Source of the DNA: Microbacterium protaetiae
GTDB taxonomy: Bacteria; Actinomycetota; Actinomycetes; Actinomycetales; Microbacteriaceae
DNA length: 64,000 bases
Assembly (NCBI RefSeq): GCF_004135285.1
Contig: NZ_CP035494.1
Location: 248,001-312,000, forward strand
Reading direction: 5' to 3'
The notes under the pieces: generated by a model
Database searches by the model: none
What the model was told of the DNA's origin: nothing
What the model saw: the letters and a program-made list of their open reading frames with translations, nothing else
Position numbers and translations under genes: made by a program
In this document: piece after piece, positions 37,259-45,222 of the stretch
Position numbering within the stretch: position 1 is the first letter of the stretch
Layout: each line of letters opens with the position of its first letter

Positions 37259-37591
37259 ATGTTGTTCACACTCACCGACGACGCGTGCGTCATCGTGAAG
37301 GCGATCGCCGCGCAGACCGCAGGCGGGCGCGAAGCCGGGGGCATCCGCGTCTATGACGGGTCTGACCGCGGCACCGACTTCGCTCTCGAACCGGCAGACG
37401 GCCCGGAATCGGGCGATGTCGTGCTCGAGCAGTCGGGCGCGCATATTTTTCTGGCTCCCGACGTCGTCGACGATCTCGAAGACTTCGTACTTGAGGCAAG
37501 CGTGGGCCCCCAGGGCGTCGTCGACTTCTCGTTCGGCACGAACGGACCGCAGGGCATGACCGACGTGCGCTCGACCGGTCACGTGCACTGA
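37259..37591 (+). CDS. HesB/IscA-like protein without cysteines
   Basis: 110 residues with the A-type carrier fold: MLFTLTDDACVIVKAIA, GGIRVYDGSDRGTDFALEP and HIFLAPDVVDDLEDFVLEA match HesB/IscA proteins. The three cysteines that hold the cluster in true carriers are all absent (C-terminus SFGTNGPQG instead of a CGCG-type end), so it probably does not carry iron-sulfur clusters that way. AGGAGG ends 2 bases before the ATG at 37259 and 5 bases before the TTG at 37262, so the second codon may be the real start. It follows the tRNA-Lys gene after 58 bases. Confidence 0.83.
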   Translation: MLFTLTDDACVIVKAIAAQTAGGREAGGIRVYDGSDRGTDFALEPADGPESGDVVLEQSGAHIFLAPDVVDDLEDFVLEASVGPQGVVDFSFGTNGPQGMTDVRSTGHVH

Positions 37592-37678
37592 GCCACGCCG
37601 ACCCGGCGCGTGTCCCCGTCCAGGCGAGGCCACCGGCGACACCTCGCTATCCACCGCCGGCCAGCGTAGCCTTCGGGT

Positions 37679-37840
37679 ATGTGGACACTCATCGTGATCC
37701 TGCTCATCGTCTGGGCCGTGCTGTCGGTCGTGGGGTTCGCCATCAAGGGCCTGCTCTGGCTCGCGGTGATCGGAATCATCCTGTTCGTGGGCACCGTGGT
37801 GGTGGGCGCAATCCGTCAGCGAGCTCGTCGCCGCCCGTAG
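37679..37840 (+). CDS. Small hydrophobic membrane protein (53 residues)
   Basis: The frame starting MWTLIVILLIVW has two closely spaced hydrophobic stretches (3-19 and 24-43) and ends in an Arg-rich tail (RQRARRRP), a strong positive-inside signal. It stops 11 bases before the diacylglycerol kinase-like gene, so the two may be co-transcribed. No recognised family; the composition strongly suggests a real small gene. Confidence 0.65.
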   Translation: MWTLIVILLIVWAVLSVVGFAIKGLLWLAVIGIILFVGTVVVGAIRQRARRRP

Positions 37841-37850
37841 GCTTCGACAT

Positions 37851-38843
37851 GTGAGCGAGCAAGACACAGAGCCGCAGGATTCGGCGGCACCTCGTCGAGC
37901 TGCCGTCATCGTGAACCCGGTGAAGGCCGATGTCGCGCGCCTGCGCGCCGCGGTGCACGCCGAAGAGCAAAGCAACGGCTGGGCATCGTCGACGTGGTTC
38001 GAGACGACCGCGGCCGACCCCGGTGGCCAGGCCGCCCGAGCAGCTTTGCAGAGCACTCCGACTGTGGTGATCGTCGCCGGCGGCGATGGAACACTGCGGG
38101 CTGCGGCCGAGGAACTGCACGGTTCCGGTGTGCCGATCGCCATCGTCGCCTCAGGCACCGGAAATCTGCTGGCGCGCAATCTCGATCTCGTCGCCGATAT
38201 CGAGACCGGTGTGCACACCGCGTTCACCGGCGAGACGCGCCCGATCGACGTGGGCGTCGTGCGCCTCGAACGCGGCGATGAGCCCGCGACCACCCACGTG
38301 TTCCTGGTTATGACCGGCGTCGGGTTGGACGCCCGCATGGCCACCGATACCAATGAGGCGCTGAAGAAGCGCATCGGCTGGCTCGCCTATGCCGATCCGA
38401 TCAGCAAGTCGGTGATGGGCAACAAGCGCTTCACTCTGCACTACCGTGCCGATGGTGGAGCCGAGACCGCGGTGCGTGCGCACACCGTGATCGTCGGCAA
38501 TTGCGGCACCATCACCGCCGGCATCCTTCTTCTTCCGGATGCCGCCCCCGATGACGGCCTCCTCGACGTCGTGCTGCTGCGCCCGAAGGGATTCTGGCAG
38601 TGGCTGCGCGTGGGGTCCCGGCTCGGGCTCAACCGGGTATTGCATCGCACGCACAGCGCCCGTGCGGCGACGCGGCCCGGCGGCAAGTGGCGCGAGATGC
38701 GCTACCTTCAGGCACGAACGCTGAGCGCCCGGTTCGACGTCCCCGAGCCCACCCAGTTGGACGGCGACGCCTTCGGCACGGCAACCGGCGCCGAGATCAC
38801 GGTGCTGCCTCAGGCGCTCGGCATCGTTCGCGCCCAACCCTGA
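37851..38843 (+). CDS. Diacylglycerol/lipid kinase family protein
   Basis: 330 residues with the DAGK catalytic domain: VIVNPVKA, the nucleotide loop VVIVAGGDGTLRAAAEEL and PIAIVASGTGNLLARNL, and a C-terminal beta domain. Such enzymes phosphorylate diacylglycerol, sphingosine-like or other lipids with ATP; bacterial relatives (DgkB, BmrU) recycle lipid from wall polymers. Starts with GTG at 37851. The next genes are desaturases, consistent with membrane-lipid metabolism. Confidence 0.92.
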   Translation: MSEQDTEPQDSAAPRRAAVIVNPVKADVARLRAAVHAEEQSNGWASSTWFETTAADPGGQAARAALQSTPTVVIVAGGDGTLRAAAEELHGSGVPIAIVASGTGNLLARNLDLVADIETGVHTAFTGETRPIDVGVVRLERGDEPATTHVFLVMTGVGLDARMATDTNEALKKRIGWLAYADPISKSVMGNKRFTLHYRADGGAETAVRAHTVIVGNCGTITAGILLLPDAAPDDGLLDVVLLRPKGFWQWLRVGSRLGLNRVLHRTHSARAATRPGGKWREMRYLQARTLSARFDVPEPTQLDGDAFGTATGAEITVLPQALGIVRAQP

Positions 38844-38963
38844 GAGTCCACCCCGATCGGCCCGCCGGCACCCCACCGCGCGTATGGTCAGACTATGGAG
38901 CTGTGACGAGTCCCAGCATCGGTTCGTCGGTCGGCCCCACCTCGCGGACGAGGGGAGCGACAA

Positions 38964-40061
38964 ATGTCCGACATCCGCACCACTCATCCTTCGCCTCTCG
39001 GCGCGAAGGGCTCGCGCGGAGCCAGTGAGTACACCGAACTGGCCAAGACGATCCGAGCGACGGGCCTTCTGCGACGGCGCTACGGCTACTACTGGTCGAA
39101 GCTGATCGCCCTGCCACTGACCCTGGGAATCGGCATCACGGCGTTCGTCTGGATCGGCGACACCTGGTGGCAGCTTTTCACCGCGGCTGTGCTGGCGATC
39201 GTCTTCACGCAGATAGCATTCCTCGGTCACGACGCCGCACACCGGCAGATCTTCGTCTCCGGACGCTGGAACGACTGGATCAGCCTCATCCTGGGCGACC
39301 TGTTGGTCGGCATGAGCTACGGCTGGTGGCAGCACAAGCACACCAGCCACCACGCCAACCCGAACAAGCTCGGATCCGATCCTGACGTCGAGCTTCCGGT
39401 CATCGCACTCACCGCCGACAAGGCCGCCGTGCCGCACGGGGCCCTGTTCACGTGGTTCCGCGCGCACCAGGGCATCTTCTTCTTCCCGCTGCTGCTGCTG
39501 GAGGGTCTTTCGCTGCACGCCTCGGGGGTGCGGCGGGTCACCAGCGGCCGTCACCTCGATCGGCGCTGGGTCGAGATCGGCTTCATGAGCGTGCGGTTGA
39601 TCGGCTTCACAGCCTTGGTGTTCCTGGTGCTCTCGCCGGGCATCGCGTTCGTGTTCCTGGCCGTGCAGCTCGGGTTGTTCGGCTTCTACATGGGCGTCTC
39701 CTTCGCTCCCAACCACAAGGGCATGCCGATAGTGCCGGCTGACGTCACGCTCGATTTCCTGCGCCGTCAGGTGATGATGAGCCGCAACATCCGCGGCACC
39801 CGCTTGCTGGATGTCGCGATGGGCGGATTGAACTATCAGATCGAGCATCACCTGTTCCCGTCGATGCCGCGTCCGCATCTGCGCCGCGCCGCGCCGATCA
39901 TCTCCACGTACTGCCGTGAGCACGAGGTGCCGTACATGCAGACCGGGCTTCTGACCTCGTACGTGATTGTGATCCGCTACATCAACCGTGTGGGCCTGGG
40001 TGAGCGCGACGTGTTCAGTTGCCCGCTCGTCGAGCAACGTGCCTGCTTGACCACCGAGTGA
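38964..40061 (+). CDS. Fatty-acid desaturase 1
   Basis: 365-residue membrane di-iron enzyme that inserts double bonds into acyl chains. The three histidine boxes are HDAAH (about 89-93), HKHTSHH and, near the C-terminus, QIEHHLFP; the Q-x-x-H-H type belongs to front-end/acyl-lipid desaturases. Four or more membrane helices are visible. A second, similar desaturase lies about 4 kb downstream around a cold-shock gene, pointing to cold-induced membrane fluidity control (inference). The 120-base leader has TATGGT, also seen before the second copy. Confidence 0.94.
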   Translation: MSDIRTTHPSPLGAKGSRGASEYTELAKTIRATGLLRRRYGYYWSKLIALPLTLGIGITAFVWIGDTWWQLFTAAVLAIVFTQIAFLGHDAAHRQIFVSGRWNDWISLILGDLLVGMSYGWWQHKHTSHHANPNKLGSDPDVELPVIALTADKAAVPHGALFTWFRAHQGIFFFPLLLLEGLSLHASGVRRVTSGRHLDRRWVEIGFMSVRLIGFTALVFLVLSPGIAFVFLAVQLGLFGFYMGVSFAPNHKGMPIVPADVTLDFLRRQVMMSRNIRGTRLLDVAMGGLNYQIEHHLFPSMPRPHLRRAAPIISTYCREHEVPYMQTGLLTSYVIVIRYINRVGLGERDVFSCPLVEQRACLTTE

Positions 40062-40091
40062 CCGGGCCGCAGCGTCGTCAGCGCAGCGTCG

Positions 40092-40673
40092 TCAACCCAG
40101 GCCCGTGGCCAGTTCGGCCCCGGCATGGGCGAGTTCGGCCATAGCCGCCTCGCTCGATTCCGCGGCGACGCCGGCGATCAGGTCGGTGAAGATGCGCACG
40201 TGCCGGCCGCGTGCGAGAGCGTCGAGGGCCGAGGCCCGCACGCAGTAGTCGGTTGCGATGCCCGTGACGTCGACGTCGACGATGCCGTGCTCGTCGAGCA
40301 GCTGCTCGACGGTGCGCCCGTCGTCGGTCACGCCCTCGAACAGCGAGTAGGCAGGCTTGCCCTGCCCCTTCTTGACGTGATGGGTGATGGATGCCGTCAC
40401 CAGGCCGGGATCGTAGGCGGCGCCCTCGGTGCCGGCCACGCAGTGCACCGGCCAGGTGTCGACGAAATCGGGCTCGCCGGTCGCGAAGTGCCCGCCGTTG
40501 TCGTTGTCCGCGTCATGCCAATCGCGTGAGGCGACGACGATGTCGTACGCACCGGCCCGGTCGGCCAGCAGCTGTGAGACGCCGGTGGCCACGGCATCTC
40601 CGCCGGTCACGCCCAGCGCCCCGCCCTCGGTGAAGTCGTTCTGCACGTCGATGATGAACAGTGCGGTGCCCAT
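40092..40673 (-). CDS. pncA: Nicotinamidase (isochorismatase family)
   Basis: Converts nicotinamide to nicotinate for NAD salvage; also the activator of pyrazinamide in mycobacteria. 193 residues. The catalytic triad is visible: D9 in FIIDVQNDF, Lys in HHVKKGQGK and Cys in GIATDYCVRASA, with metal-binding residues in ASRDWHDADND and GGHFA. The spacing is that of nicotinamidases rather than isochorismatases. It ends 30 bases from the convergent desaturase. Confidence 0.94.
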   Translation of the reverse strand: MGTALFIIDVQNDFTEGGALGVTGGDAVATGVSQLLADRAGAYDIVVASRDWHDADNDNGGHFATGEPDFVDTWPVHCVAGTEGAAYDPGLVTASITHHVKKGQGKPAYSLFEGVTDDGRTVEQLLDEHGIVDVDVTGIATDYCVRASALDALARGRHVRIFTDLIAGVAAESSEAAMAELAHAGAELATGLG

Positions 40674-40682
40674 GCCTTGAGA

Positions 40683-42935
40683 CTACCCATCACGTTCGGT
40701 CGCGGCATCCACTCCCCTGCGCCAGAGTTTCGAGGGCCACCAGATCGCCCGGCCGATGTCGTACGAGACAGCCGGCACGAGAAGCGAGCGCACGAGGAAA
40801 GTGTCCAGCAGCACGCCGAACGCCACGATGAAAGCTATCTGCGCGAGGAACAGGATCGGGATGACGCCCAGAGCCGCGAACGTCGCCGCCAGCACGAGCC
40901 CGGCCGAGGTGATGACCCCGCCGGTGGCCACCAGGCCCCGCAGAATGCCGGGCCGGGTGCCGTGCCGGCGCGACTCTTCGCGCACGCGCGTCATCAGGAA
41001 GATGTTGTAATCCACCCCCAGCGCCACCAGGAACACGAAGCCGTACAGCGGCACGGCCGGATCCGCCCCCGGAAAGTGGAAGAGATGGGTGAACACCAGC
41101 GCCGAGACGCCCATCGCCGCCACGAACGACACGATGACCGAGGCCACGAGCAGAATCGGTGCCAGCACCGCCCGCAGCAGCAGCATGAGGATCACCAGGA
41201 TCACCGCCAGCACGATCGGGATGATCAGGGTGCGATCGCGGATCGAGGTGTCGTTCGTGTCGATGTCGGTCGCGGTCACCCCGCCCACCTGGGCGGCGTC
41301 GGCACCGACGCTTTCGGCGAGGCCGGCACGCAGGTCACGCACGACGTGCTCGGCGGCGGACGAGTCGGCGGGATCGGCCAGGGTGCCGATGAGCAGCACC
41401 TGAGAGTCCGAGACGGTCGGCTCGGGTGAGGGAGTGCCGGGCGGGCCGGCTGCAGTGAACACCGGCTCGCCGTCTTTCAGCGTGACCGCCGCCTGCCCGG
41501 AGGCGGAGTCGGCGGATGCTGCCGCGAGCGATTCGATGCCGGGCGCGGCATCCATCGTCTGCAGCGCCGCGGTGAGATCGTCTTTCGCGACCAGTACGTA
41601 CACCGGGCTGCCGCTGCCGGCGTCGAAATGGTCGCCGAGCACGTTCTGGCCGTCGCGGGCCTCGGAGTGACCGATCACCAGATCGCTGGTGGGCACGCCG
41701 TCTGCCTTCAGTTGCAGGATGCCGGTGCCCGCCGCCAACAGCACCACGAGGCACAGCATCCACACCGGGCGAGCATGCCGCGCGACCAGGCGGGCTTGGC
41801 GAGCCCAGAACCCTTTCACCGGCACCGTGAGGTCGTCGGGCACGGTCGCTGCCGGCGCGCGCGGGATGAACGGCCAGAAGGCCGCGCGACCCACCAACGC
41901 GAGCAACGCGGGCAAGAAGGTCAGTGCCGACAGCATCGCGAACGCGATGCCGATCGAGGCGATGGGGCCCAGTGCACGGTTGGTGGCAAGATCGCTGAGC
42001 AGCAGGCAGAGCAGACCCGCAATCACCGTGCCGCCCGAGGCCAGGATGGGCTCGAACGCCCCCCGCCACGCCCGCAGTGTGGCACTCCACCGGCGTGCCC
42101 CGTCGGCGACCGCCTCGCGATATCGCGCGACGTACAACAGGGCATAGTCGGTTGCCGCGCCGATGACGAGGATGAAAAGGATCCCCTGCACCTGCCCATT
42201 GAGTACGACCACGCCCGCTTTCGCGAGCCACCACACCGTCAGCAGCGCCACGCACAGGGCGAAAGATGCCGTGGCCAGCACCAGGATCGGCAGCAGCGGC
42301 GATCGGTAGACGATCACGAGGATGACGAACACCGCCAGCAAAGCCACGCCCAGCAGCAGCCCGTCGATTCCGAGGAAGCCCTGCACGAGGTCGGCGGTGA
42401 ACCCCGCCGCACCCGTGATCCACGCCGTGGTGCCCTGCGGCAACCCCGCATCGAGCGCTGTCCGCACGGCGCCGACCGCATCGGAGACCTCTTCGGTGGT
42501 CAGCGGCACGAACATCTGAGCGGCCTCGCCGTCGTCGGAGACGATCGGCGGCGACACACTGCCGACCACTCCGTCGACATCACTCAGACGGTCGGCCAGA
42601 TCGCGCAGACCCGAGATCTGGTCGTCGGTGAGCTTTCCGTCACCGGTGACCACGACCACCGCAGGCATACTGTCGCTGCCGGTGAAGTCGGTGAGTCTGT
42701 TCTGCACGACGGTGGACTCGGCCGAATCGGGCAGATATGCGGCGTGGTCATTGGTGGACACCTCGCCGACCTTGCCGAAGTACGGTCCGCCGACAGCACC
42801 GCCCACCAGCCACACCAGCACGAGCAGCACCGGGATGCCGATGCGCACCCATCGCGTCGGATCGTTGTTCTGCTGACGCAGCTGACGTCGCGTGAGCGGC
42901 TCGGAACTGCGCGGCTGTGAATCGCGCGATGTCAT
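40683..42935 (-). CDS. MMPL/RND family membrane transporter
   Basis: 750 residues with the twelve-helix RND layout: helix 1 at about 33-53, a large external loop (about 60-185), five helices (about 195-370), a second external loop and five more. The proton-relay type segment GAATDYALLYVARYREA in the first half and ALGVDYNIFLMTRVREES in the second are the paired MMPL motifs. MMPL proteins export lipids, siderophores or drugs. No regulator is adjacent; it stops 9 bases before pncA, so the two may share a transcript. Confidence 0.93.
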   Translation of the reverse strand: MTSRDSQPRSSEPLTRRQLRQQNNDPTRWVRIGIPVLLVLVWLVGGAVGGPYFGKVGEVSTNDHAAYLPDSAESTVVQNRLTDFTGSDSMPAVVVVTGDGKLTDDQISGLRDLADRLSDVDGVVGSVSPPIVSDDGEAAQMFVPLTTEEVSDAVGAVRTALDAGLPQGTTAWITGAAGFTADLVQGFLGIDGLLLGVALLAVFVILVIVYRSPLLPILVLATASFALCVALLTVWWLAKAGVVVLNGQVQGILFILVIGAATDYALLYVARYREAVADGARRWSATLRAWRGAFEPILASGGTVIAGLLCLLLSDLATNRALGPIASIGIAFAMLSALTFLPALLALVGRAAFWPFIPRAPAATVPDDLTVPVKGFWARQARLVARHARPVWMLCLVVLLAAGTGILQLKADGVPTSDLVIGHSEARDGQNVLGDHFDAGSGSPVYVLVAKDDLTAALQTMDAAPGIESLAAASADSASGQAAVTLKDGEPVFTAAGPPGTPSPEPTVSDSQVLLIGTLADPADSSAAEHVVRDLRAGLAESVGADAAQVGGVTATDIDTNDTSIRDRTLIIPIVLAVILVILMLLLRAVLAPILLVASVIVSFVAAMGVSALVFTHLFHFPGADPAVPLYGFVFLVALGVDYNIFLMTRVREESRRHGTRPGILRGLVATGGVITSAGLVLAATFAALGVIPILFLAQIAFIVAFGVLLDTFLVRSLLVPAVSYDIGRAIWWPSKLWRRGVDAATERDG

Positions 42936-43150
42936 CTCGCCAGCCTATCGAGCCGGTTGTGGACCGCGCCGCGGCAGCCTGAGGAGGCAGCGTGCTAAGC
43001 TGAACTGTCCACTCCGGACTTTCGCACGTCGTGATCCTGTTCCTCGCCGTCGAGCAGCAGACGGAACGACGTTCCCAACCGGCCATGATGCCGCATCCAC
43101 CGATAATCTTCCCGCGCGTGATCAGCCCGCGCTTCTTCACCAAGGTTCCC
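42936..43150 (+). other. Long leader region of the cold-shock gene
   Basis: 215 bases between the divergent MMPL gene and the in-frame extension of the cold-shock gene. TAAGCT at about 42995 could be a -10 box. Long 5' leaders that fold differently in the cold are typical of csp genes, but I cannot define a structure by eye. Confidence 0.4.
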
Positions 43151-43681
43151 ATGTCTTCCGACTTTCCCCTCTCCGTCCCGGCCGTGCACTGGCGCCAGGC
43201 CGACGACGACGTGCATGTCGCACACTTCGGTGTCGGCTATGCCGGCTTCATCGAGGTCACCCCACGCGGATTCGCCGCTCACGGTGGCCGCGGTGAATCC
43301 CTCGGCCTGCACGCCACCCGCGACGACGCGGTCGCCGCGGTCGAGGCATCCCTCGACCTCACCCCCTCGACTCCGACGGAGGACACCATCCGCCGTCGCA
43401 CCCGCCGTCCGCTCCGCACTCGTCGGCGCGGCACCCCCGGTCGCTCAGGCGGCCCGAACAACAGAAGGAAAGACACGATGGCCACTGGCACCGTGAAATG
43501 GTTCAACACCGAGAAGGGCTACGGCTTCATCGCTCCCGACGACGGCTCCGCCGACCTGTTCGCGCACTACAGCGCGATCACCGGCAACGGCTTCAAGGAG
43601 CTGCGCGAGGCGCAGAAGGTGGAGTTCGACGCCGAGCGCGGCCCGAAGGGCATGCAGGCGGCCAACATCCGCCCGCTCTGA
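43151..43681 (+). CDS. Possible N-terminally extended cold-shock protein (in-frame fusion)
   Basis: The ATG at 43151, with AAGG 6 bases upstream, opens a frame that runs without a stop into the cold-shock gene. It would add 109 residues: a compact, plausible domain (1-75, [24 protein letters not shown] region with mixed strands and helix) and an Arg-rich linker (75-109). Third-base GC is fairly high, as in coding sequence. If used, the product is a two-domain RNA-binding protein of 176 residues; if not, this is simply the mRNA leader. Both starts could be used. Confidence 0.4.
   Translation: MSSDFPLSVPAVHWRQADDDVHVAHFGVGYAGFIEVTPRGFAAHGGRGESLGLHATRDDAVAAVEASLDLTPSTPTEDTIRRRTRRPLRTRRRGTPGRSGGPNNRRKDTMATGTVKWFNTEKGYGFIAPDDGSADLFAHYSAITGNGFKELREAQKVEFDAERGPKGMQAANIRPL
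43478..43681 (+). CDS. Cold-shock protein (CspA family)
   Basis: 67-residue single cold-shock domain that binds single-stranded RNA/DNA and melts mRNA structure. RNP1 (KGYGFIAPD) and RNP2 (DLFAHYSAI) are intact and the start [11 protein letters not shown] is canonical. The start has AGAAGGA about 9 bases upstream. A strong terminator hairpin follows at 43689. It lies between two desaturase genes, together a plausible cold-response set. Confidence 0.96.
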   Translation: MATGTVKWFNTEKGYGFIAPDDGSADLFAHYSAITGNGFKELREAQKVEFDAERGPKGMQAANIRPL

Positions 43682-43688
43682 TCCTCCC

Positions 43689-43724
43689 CATCGGTCGGGG
43701 GCCTGAGATGGCCCCCGACCGATG
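43689..43724 (+). terminator. Terminator hairpin of the cold-shock gene
   Basis: Perfect 14-bp stem CATCGGTCGGGGGC/GCCCCCGACCGATG with an 8-base loop, 7 bases after the csp stop; followed by ATCATCT rather than a pure U run. Confidence 0.82.
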
Positions 43725-43843
43725 ATCATCTGTGCAGGGCCTGCGTATTCCCCTTGGCGCACACAACGCCGCGTATGGTGGGCAACAAGCGATCGGCGTC
43801 CGCCCTTGGCTTTCCGGCCTCGGGGTCCTGATCGAAAGCACAG

Positions 43844-44959
43844 GTGCATCTCATCTCCTCCACCGTTTTGGAGTCCCGCCTGGGGCCCGTTCGTCAGACG
43901 TACGCCGGCACCGCGGATTTCCCGCCGATCGCGCGAGCATTCACCGACATCTCCCACGTCGTGCGCGAGAGCGGCCTCTTGCGCCGCACCCCCTGGTTCT
44001 ACGCCCTCGTGGGCGCAGCCATCGCCGTCGGCTTCGGCGGCTGCATCACCGGGTTCATCCTCTTGGGTGAGAGCTGGTTCCAACTGCTGATCGCGGGTGC
44101 CCTCGGCATCCTCTTCACCCAGGTCGCCTTCCTCTCGCACGAAGCCGCCCACCGCCAGATCTTCGCCTCCGGGCGCATGAACGACCGGGTGGCGCGCATT
44201 CTCGGCAACGCCATCGTCGGCATGAGCTACTCGTGGTGGGACAGCAAGCACAGCAGGCACCACGCCAACCCCAACAAGGTCGACAAGGATCCCGACATCC
44301 AGGTCGACACGATCTCGTTCCTTGACGAAGACGCCGCCCAGGCGCGCGGCATCCGCCGGATGATCACTCGGCGTCAGGGCTGGCTGTTCTTTCCGCTGCT
44401 GACTTTCGAGGGCCTCAACCTGCACCGACTGTCGCTGCAGCACCTGTTCGCCCGGGGGCCCGTGAAGGGCCGATGGACCGAGCTGGGCATGCTGGCGATC
44501 CGTTTCACGGTGTATCTGGTGCCGGTGTTCCTGTTGCTTCCGCTGGGCATGGCCTTCGCGTTCCTCGGCGTGCAGCTGGCCGTGTTCGGCGTGTACATGG
44601 GCGCGTCGTTCGCTCCCAACCACAAGGGCATGCCGGTGATCGCCCCCGATGCGAAGCTCGACTTCTTCAGCAAGCAGGTGCGCACCTCACGCAACGTGGG
44701 CGGTGGCTGGTGGGCGACCTGGCTGATGGGCGGCCTCAATTACCAGGTCGAGCACCACCTGTTCCCGAACATGCCGCGGCCGCATCTGGCACGCGCACGC
44801 GAGATCGTCATCGAGCAGTGCCGCACCTTGAACGTGCCGTATGTCGAGACGTCGCTGTGGCGCTCCTACGCCATCGTCATCGCGTATCTGAACCGCGTGG
44901 GATTGGCCGCACGCGACCCGTTCGAGTGCCCGATGGTCTCGTCGTACCGGCGCGCCTGA
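43844..44959 (+). CDS. Fatty-acid desaturase 2
   Basis: 371 residues, a paralogue of the desaturase at 38964 with the same architecture: HEAAH, HSRHHANPN and QVEHHLFPNMPRPH histidine boxes and the shared FAPNHKGMPV segment. Acyl-lipid desaturation is the expected activity; the two enzymes may act at different chain positions. The GTG at 43844 is the first in-frame start, but the ribosome-binding site is weak, so the true start could be slightly downstream. A terminator follows. Confidence 0.93.
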   Translation: MHLISSTVLESRLGPVRQTYAGTADFPPIARAFTDISHVVRESGLLRRTPWFYALVGAAIAVGFGGCITGFILLGESWFQLLIAGALGILFTQVAFLSHEAAHRQIFASGRMNDRVARILGNAIVGMSYSWWDSKHSRHHANPNKVDKDPDIQVDTISFLDEDAAQARGIRRMITRRQGWLFFPLLTFEGLNLHRLSLQHLFARGPVKGRWTELGMLAIRFTVYLVPVFLLLPLGMAFAFLGVQLAVFGVYMGASFAPNHKGMPVIAPDAKLDFFSKQVRTSRNVGGGWWATWLMGGLNYQVEHHLFPNMPRPHLARAREIVIEQCRTLNVPYVETSLWRSYAIVIAYLNRVGLAARDPFECPMVSSYRRA

Positions 44960-44976
44960 GCGTCGCCCGCAACGGC

Positions 44977-45008
44977 AGAAGGCCCCCTCTTGCGAGGGGG
45001 CCTTCTTT
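44977..45008 (+). terminator. Terminator after desaturase 2
   Basis: Perfect 13-bp stem AGAAGGCCCCCTC/GAGGGGGCCTTCT with TTGC loop, then TT. Classic GC-rich intrinsic terminator, placed between the desaturase and the oppositely oriented tRNA-Thr gene. Confidence 0.9.
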
Positions 45009-45012
45009 GCGG

Positions 45013-45085
45013 AGCCACCTAAGGGAATCGAACCCTTGACCTGCTCATTACGAGTGAGCCGCTCTGCCGTCTGAGCTAAGGTGGC
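45013..45085 (-). tRNA. tRNA-Thr (anticodon CGU)
   Basis: 73 bases: acceptor GCCACCT/AGGTGGC, D stem GCTC/GAGC, anticodon stem GCTCA/TGAGC with loop CTCGTAA (anticodon CGT), T arm AAGGG-TTCGATT-CCCTT, discriminator T. CCA is not encoded, unlike the other tRNAs here. Confidence 0.97.
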
Positions 45086-45222
45086 GTGCGGTGTGCACGA
45101 TCATCGATCTTACATGGTCGTCACCCGCCTCGCGAACGCGGGGGCCGGATGCGGCATCCCCCGCACCCGCTGCTGCCGGATGCGGCATCCCCTGCACTCG
45201 CTGCGGGCGCAGCTGTCCGGGC

